Positions 5,269 to 9,589 of a stretch of 9,589 nucleotides of DNA are shown here, piece by piece. How positions within the stretch are numbered: the first letter of the stretch is position 1; each line of letters begins with the position of its first letter. The position numbers and the translations under genes were made by a program. The DNA is from Planctomycetales bacterium. Lineage in GTDB: Bacteria > Planctomycetota > Planctomycetia > Pirellulales > UBA7805. The stretch covers positions 1-9,589 of the forward strand of contig WVZU01000141.1 of the NCBI GenBank assembly GCA_011772275.1, written 5' to 3'. A model generated the notes under the pieces. The model worked only from the letters and a program-made list of their open reading frames with translations. It did no database searches and had not been told where the DNA came from.

Positions 5269-7449
5269 TTATTGCCGGAGGTCCAGCGGCGGTTTCTGAG
5301 CCGCCGTTTTGGCAGCGGAGTCGTTGGCGGCGGACCGGTGTGGAATGAAGGTCGTGCGTTGCAGTTGAGCCGCCTGCTGTTCCGCTTCGCAGGCCAGCTG
5401 ATACAGATACCACTGGTGACGACTGCCTGGCGGGGCGGAGGGGGACGGTGGTTCGTATCCGCCGTTGGCCAAAAGCTGGCGTCCTTTGACTCGATCGGCG
5501 GCGTAGGAGATAAGGATGTCGATCAGGCGGTCGCGGAGGGACGGGTTTTCGATCGGAATCAACAGTTCAATCCGCCGGTCCAGGTTGCGAGGCATCCAGT
5601 CGGCGCTGGCAATGAAGACCAGCCGCTGACCGCCGTGGAAAAAATAAAAGATGCGCCGATGCTCCAGGTACCGGTCAAGGATACTGACCGCGCGAATGTT
5701 TTCGCTCAACCCCGGCACACCCGGCCGCAGACAGCAAATCCCCCGTACGTTCAAGTCAATTTTTACGCCAGCCTGCGAGGCGGCGTAGAGGGCCTCGATG
5801 ATCTGCGGGTCGGCCAGGGAGTTCAGCTGAGCCATGATGTGCGCTTCCTGGCCTTCGCGTCGGCGAGCGACCTCGCCGTCGATCAGTTGCAGCAGCCGAT
5901 CCCGGAGGCCGATGGGAGCGGCCGACAGCTTGTGAAACTTCTGAGGTTGCGAATAGCCGCTGATGGCGTTGAAGAAACTGGTTGCGTCGGCCGCCAGCTG
6001 CTCGTTGCAGGTCAGAAAGCTGATGTCGGTATACAGACCCGCGGTGACTTCGTTGTAGTTGCCGGTGGAAAAATGGACATAACGCTGGATGCCCTGCGGT
6101 TCGCGGCGCGTAATCACGCAGACCTTGGCGTGCGTTTTCAGGCCCTGGATCCCGTAAATGACCTGGACCCCCTCCTGCTCCAAAGCCCGTGCCCACTCGA
6201 TATTGCGGGCTTCGTCGAACCTGGCCTTCAGTTCCAGGATGGCCGTGACGTGCTTGCCATGTCCCGCGGCCCGCGCCAGGGCCTCGACAATGGGGCTCTG
6301 CCGACTGGTCCGGTAGAGGATGATCTTCAGCGCCAGCACATCCGGATCGTCGGCCGCCTCGTCGATCAACCGCACGACCGGTTCGAAACTTTCGTACGGC
6401 TGCGATAGCAGGACGTCCTGTTGACGCAAGATTTCGAACATGCTGGTCTTGCGGTCAACCCGTGGCGAGGGGCGGGGGGGCCAGGGTTCGTTGCGGTACG
6501 GGTCAAATCCCGCCAGGTTTGTCAGTTGCAGGAAGGCCGACAGGTCCAGCGGCCCGTCCAGGGCATACACCTCCTCGTCGCCGACTTCCAGCACCGACTG
6601 CAGCAGATTGCGGACGGTGGGGCTGGCGCTGCCGGCCAGTTCCAGCCGCGCGCAGGGACTCTGCTTTCGTTCGTCAAGCACCTCCGTCATGCCGGCCAGC
6701 AAGTCAGCCGCCATGTCCTCGCGCACGCTAAGGTCGGCGTTGCGCGTGATGCGAAAGGGTACGCACTGCACCACCGACTCACCAGGAAAAAAACGCTGGA
6801 TCTCCATCGCCACCAGGTCTTCCAACAGCATGTAGGCGAAACCGGTCTCGGTCGGTAGCTCAACAAAACGGCTTGGCGACCGTCCCAGGGGGATCACCGC
6901 CAGCCGCGGCAGGTCGCTGGCCGCCGCGTCGCGGCCGGCGCCTTTTGGCCGCTCGCCGCCCCCCAGCTGCACGCAGATGTTCAAGGTCTTGTTGCTTAAC
7001 AAGGGAAAGTCCTGCCGGCCGCCGACCGCCATCGGCGTGAAGATGCCGAACACTTCTTCGGCAAACACGCGGCGGGCCGCCTGCTGCTGTCGCGGATTCA
7101 GGCCGTCGGGCCGCACCCGCCGGATCCCGGCTTCGGCCAACTGCGGCTCCAGCTGCTGGTGGAAACAGGTGTACTGTCGAGCCACCATTTGGCGGACGCG
7201 GTCGCTGATCGCCGCCAGCTGCTCTGCAGCCGTCATGCCCGACGGGTCGCGCGTTTGGCTGCCGCGGTGCCGCAGCAACTGGAGACCGCCCACGCGAACC
7301 ATGAAAAATTCGTCCAGGTTCGAGGCCGTAATCGCCAGAAACTTCAACCGCTCCAGTAGCGGCACCGACGCCTCACCGGCCTCGTCCAACACCCGGTCGT
7401 TGAAGGACAGCCAGCTGAGCTCACGGTTGATGAATTGGGAAGGGTCCAC
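5269..7449 (-). CDS. ppk1: Polyphosphate kinase 1
   Basis: Ppk1 reversibly transfers the ATP gamma-phosphate to growing polyphosphate and is usually membrane-associated. The 726-residue product has the N-terminal signature FINRELSWLSFNDRVLDEA (6-24) with SNLDEFFMVRV (43-53). The head domain is at about 110-320, and two phospholipase-D-like catalytic domains follow. The autophosphorylated histidine is H440 in LKTHAK, the second catalytic histidine is H597 in YLEHRRIFYF, and the Mg-binding arginines are probably R380 (LYRTS) and R410 (KARFDEARN). Length is slightly above the 688 residues of E. coli Ppk. The reading frame stays open upstream to a GTG at 7632, but that part overlaps the ppx 3' end and gives an Arg/Ser-rich sequence unlike Ppk1. 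The GTG at 7449 puts the conserved core six residues in and leaves 28 bp after ppx. No clear Shine-Dalgarno precedes it, so the start is provisional. Confidence 0.96.
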   Translation of the reverse strand: MDPSQFINRELSWLSFNDRVLDEAGEASVPLLERLKFLAITASNLDEFFMVRVGGLQLLRHRGSQTRDPSGMTAAEQLAAISDRVRQMVARQYTCFHQQLEPQLAEAGIRRVRPDGLNPRQQQAARRVFAEEVFGIFTPMAVGGRQDFPLLSNKTLNICVQLGGGERPKGAGRDAAASDLPRLAVIPLGRSPSRFVELPTETGFAYMLLEDLVAMEIQRFFPGESVVQCVPFRITRNADLSVREDMAADLLAGMTEVLDERKQSPCARLELAGSASPTVRNLLQSVLEVGDEEVYALDGPLDLSAFLQLTNLAGFDPYRNEPWPPRPSPRVDRKTSMFEILRQQDVLLSQPYESFEPVVRLIDEAADDPDVLALKIILYRTSRQSPIVEALARAAGHGKHVTAILELKARFDEARNIEWARALEQEGVQVIYGIQGLKTHAKVCVITRREPQGIQRYVHFSTGNYNEVTAGLYTDISFLTCNEQLAADATSFFNAISGYSQPQKFHKLSAAPIGLRDRLLQLIDGEVARRREGQEAHIMAQLNSLADPQIIEALYAASQAGVKIDLNVRGICCLRPGVPGLSENIRAVSILDRYLEHRRIFYFFHGGQRLVFIASADWMPRNLDRRIELLIPIENPSLRDRLIDILISYAADRVKGRQLLANGGYEPPSPSAPPGSRHQWYLYQLACEAEQQAAQLQRTTFIPHRSAANDSAAKTAAQKPPLDLRQ

Positions 7450-7477
7450 GGCAAGTAGCGCAGGCTGCGATGATCGG

Positions 7478-9085
7478 TCAGGCTTCGATGGCGGGTGAGC
7501 GGCGGCGGAGCACGATGGGCATGCCGAAGACTTCCTGGAAGAGGCTGCACTTCTGCTGCAACGCCAACTGCTCCAGGCTGAGATCGTCCGCACTCTGGGC
7601 CGAGATGACCACCCGGCCCTCCTCGAGGACACAGGTGATGTCCTGAATCCGCTGGTGATTGGATCGGTCCAGCGCGTCGGCCACTCGCAGCAGCGCGGCC
7701 AGCTTGGTGACCGTCATCCGATCCCGCCAGGCCAACGACGAGTATCCTTCGTGGATCGGTCGGGGCAAGGCGCGGCGATGATAACGAGCTACCAGGGCGA
7801 TCAGTAACAGGTCTTTCTGGCTGATCCCGAACAGTTCACTGTGCTGGATCAGATACATGGAATGCTTGTGATGGCTTTGCGTACTGACGGCATAACCGAC
7901 GTCGTGCAACAAGGCGGCCAGGTACAACAACATTTCATAACGCGGTCCCAACTGGTGTTCGTCCTGCAGCCCGCGAAACAGTCGCAAACTCAAGTTGGCC
8001 ACCAGCAATCCGTGCGGCTCGTCAAAATGAAACCGTCTGGCCATGTCCAGCGCCGAACGGATAATCTGCTGCTTGAATTCCTCGGACCACGCGTCGGGAC
8101 CCGCCATCTGCTGCAGCAGTCCGTCACGAAGGTTGACGTTGCTGACCAGCAGGTGCTCTAGCTGCAAAGCGCGAGCCAGGTGTGTGTAGGTTAGTAAAGC
8201 GGGACCGACGGTTTCCGCATCCGGAAAGGTTAAATGATGCTGGCGGACCAGGTCATCCACCGAAAGCCCCAGAATCTGGTTGGTGAATTTTTCCAGGCGA
8301 TCGACCGGGATCTCGACCAGCGGGGAGGCCGTGCCGGCGGGATTGAGCTGAGCGGCGGCAAAGCGAATGTCGCCCCCCAGCGCGACCAGCTCCAGGGCTT
8401 GCTCAGCAGCAACCTGAGCACCGACCTGCTCTACAACCTTGCAAATGTGGTCCTCCATGATGCTGCGGAACCTCGTGGCCGGCGCATCGTAGGACTCCAG
8501 AGTTTTCCGCAGCCGCAACGAACCCATGCTGAACGTGTGCGCGTAGTTCACGTCCTGCTGCTGCAACAGCAGCACGACTGTTGTGCCGCTGCCAACCTCG
8601 ATCACCAGCGACTGGCAATCGGCCAGACGCGGCTCAGTTGCCAGCAAGGGCTGAATGCCCAGGTACGTGGTGCGATTGACCTCCGAGTAGTCCATCGGAT
8701 CGATCTGAAAGCCCGTCGCCACATACACGCGACTCAAAAAAGAGAGCCGGTTGGCCGCCTCGCGCACGGCACTGGTCGCGACCACGCGCACCTGGTCCGG
8801 CTCGGTAATCTGGTATTCGGACAGGATCTGGCGGTAGTTTTTTAAGACACCCACGCACTGTTCCACTGTCGCCCGCTCGATGAAGCCCTTGCCAAAACTG
8901 TCCTTGCCCAGGCCCACCGCCTGCGACAGCGTATCCAGTTTGTGCACGCGACCCGCCTCGTCGATCTGACCAATCGCCATGCGGATCGAATTGGCACCCA
9001 TGTCGATCACGGCCACCGCCTTGGCGGACGGCCGATCGCTGGCCGCCGCGGCCGGGACAACGGATTGAACGGGCTGGGCTGACAT
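7478..9085 (-). CDS. ppx: Ppx/GppA family exopolyphosphatase with C-terminal HD-type domain
   Basis: This 535-residue protein belongs to the Ppx/GppA phosphatases, which release phosphate from polyphosphate ends or hydrolyse pppGpp. The actin-like N-terminal half shows the phosphate-1 motif VIDMGANSIRM (26-36), ATSAVREAAN (103-112), and SEVNRTTYLGI (134-144), where E135 aligns with the catalytic glutamate. The phosphate-2 motif reads IEVGSGTT (162-169), where most family members have a DxGGGS-type sequence. GGDIRFAA (237-244) matches the adenosine motif region. The C-terminal half (about 335-510) is HD-like: ALLHDVGY (391-398, H394-D395), HHKHSMYLIQH (405-415), YHRR (435-438) and DALDRS (470-475). 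The start is ATG at 9085, with no obvious Shine-Dalgarno. Adjacency to ppk1 favours exopolyphosphatase over pppGpp phosphatase, though the sequence alone does not separate them. Confidence 0.93.
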   Translation of the reverse strand: MSAQPVQSVVPAAAASDRPSAKAVAVIDMGANSIRMAIGQIDEAGRVHKLDTLSQAVGLGKDSFGKGFIERATVEQCVGVLKNYRQILSEYQITEPDQVRVVATSAVREAANRLSFLSRVYVATGFQIDPMDYSEVNRTTYLGIQPLLATEPRLADCQSLVIEVGSGTTVVLLLQQQDVNYAHTFSMGSLRLRKTLESYDAPATRFRSIMEDHICKVVEQVGAQVAAEQALELVALGGDIRFAAAQLNPAGTASPLVEIPVDRLEKFTNQILGLSVDDLVRQHHLTFPDAETVGPALLTYTHLARALQLEHLLVSNVNLRDGLLQQMAGPDAWSEEFKQQIIRSALDMARRFHFDEPHGLLVANLSLRLFRGLQDEHQLGPRYEMLLYLAALLHDVGYAVSTQSHHKHSMYLIQHSELFGISQKDLLLIALVARYHRRALPRPIHEGYSSLAWRDRMTVTKLAALLRVADALDRSNHQRIQDITCVLEEGRVVISAQSADDLSLEQLALQQKCSLFQEVFGMPIVLRRRSPAIEA

Positions 9086-9589
9086 GGACCGGTGTCAAAT
9101 GGGCCTAAAGGACAAAAAAGCGGACCGGGATGCGGGGAAGTCGTTCGCCGGTCGCGGCAAATCTGCTCGCTGGCGGTCATCACGACCGGCTGCCAACCAG
9201 CAGCCAGGAAGTATCAGAAGATGGTCCGTCCCAGCAAGAGACCAGACAAAAGGGACGGGATCAGCCAGGCAACGCCTGCGGCCAGCCGACCGAAACTCCC
9301 ACCCACGCTCCGCCGCGCCGGGCGATCTTGGTACCCTCCCTGCCTGCTCGATTACCGGGAACCGACGATTCCCATCGCCTGCGAAACCATCCCAGCCTTA
9401 TAACAGACAGTACGGAAAAAACCAAGGACCTGAGCGGACGGTCGAAAAGCAAGGTATTCAGAAGAATCTGTGGGTGGATTGCTGTTTCCCAAGGACGGCC
9501 AAAGCGACAGTCGGTCCGCAGGGGGAAGAAGTGTCAGCAGCGGGGAGGATAGGGATAAGCGGGTCGTTGAAGGGTGTTCGGTTAAGAGT
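9086..9589. other. Region upstream of ppx without a convincing gene
   Basis: Roughly 500 bp with no recognisable coding sequence. The reading frames present give Arg/Pro/Ser/Gln-rich products with no family signature. It contains a 6-bp hairpin, GGCTGC (9188-9193) pairing with GCAGCC (9200-9205), about 105 nt upstream of the ppx start, and a candidate promoter at 9397-9425. The neighbouring gene beyond 9589 is not visible. Confidence 0.6.
9397..9425 (-). promoter_or_regulatory. Candidate sigma70-like promoter for ppx-ppk1
   Basis: On the minus strand TTGGTT (9425-9420), a 17-bp spacer and TATAAG (9402-9397) match consensus at three and five of six positions. The transcript would have a leader of about 300 nt before ppx, which is long, so a nearer promoter is possible. 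Confidence 0.28.

Noticed and set aside
5272..6408. 378-codon plus-strand reading frame opposite ppk1
   Set aside because: It is antisense to conserved catalytic Ppk1 domains and has no recognisable motif.
7450..7632. Extended ppk1 N-terminus from GTG at 7632
   Set aside because: The added 61 residues are Arg/Ser-rich, overlap the ppx coding end and do not resemble Ppk1, whose conserved core begins right after 7449.
9130..9552. 140-codon plus-strand reading frame upstream of ppx
   Set aside because: Composition is polar and low in hydrophobic residues, no family signature is visible, and other frames in the same stretch are equally open.

Overview
The window looks like a chromosomal segment of a planctomycete, most likely from the Pirellulales. 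The GC content is high, Shine-Dalgarno use is patchy, and the proteins resemble planctomycetal versions of DUF2062, SYLF, Na/Pi-cotransporter, Ppk1 and HD-tailed Ppx families. That assignment is recognition from memory, not a database search. Five protein-coding genes are supported. No tRNA, rRNA, CRISPR array or transposase gene is visible.

Left part (1-3306): two divergently transcribed genes, a DUF2062 membrane protein (minus, 567-1127) and an exported SYLF-domain protein (plus, 1540-2682), share a 412-bp intergenic region. Two copies of a ~390-bp element flank the pair in inverted orientation (69-458 and 2809-3199). Each copy is an array of small perfect hairpins, all with a TTTA or TAAA loop. 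Each copy is also an inverted dimer of a three-hairpin half-unit, so the inversion is nested on several scales. Stem sequences differ between half-units but stay perfectly paired, while arm lengths and spacings are conserved. I cannot assign the element to a known family. It is the most unusual content here.

Right part (3307-9085): three minus-strand phosphate genes lie in the order ppx (7478-9085), ppk1 (5269-7449) and a PhoU-tailed Na/Pi cotransporter (3307-5046). Together they suggest phosphate uptake, polyphosphate synthesis and polyphosphate breakdown. ppx and ppk1 are 28 bp apart and probably cotranscribed. The transporter has a 222-bp leader region and its own Shine-Dalgarno, so it may have its own promoter.

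Right end (9086-9589): no convincing gene. It holds a candidate sigma70-like promoter for ppx-ppk1 and a small hairpin in the presumed leader.
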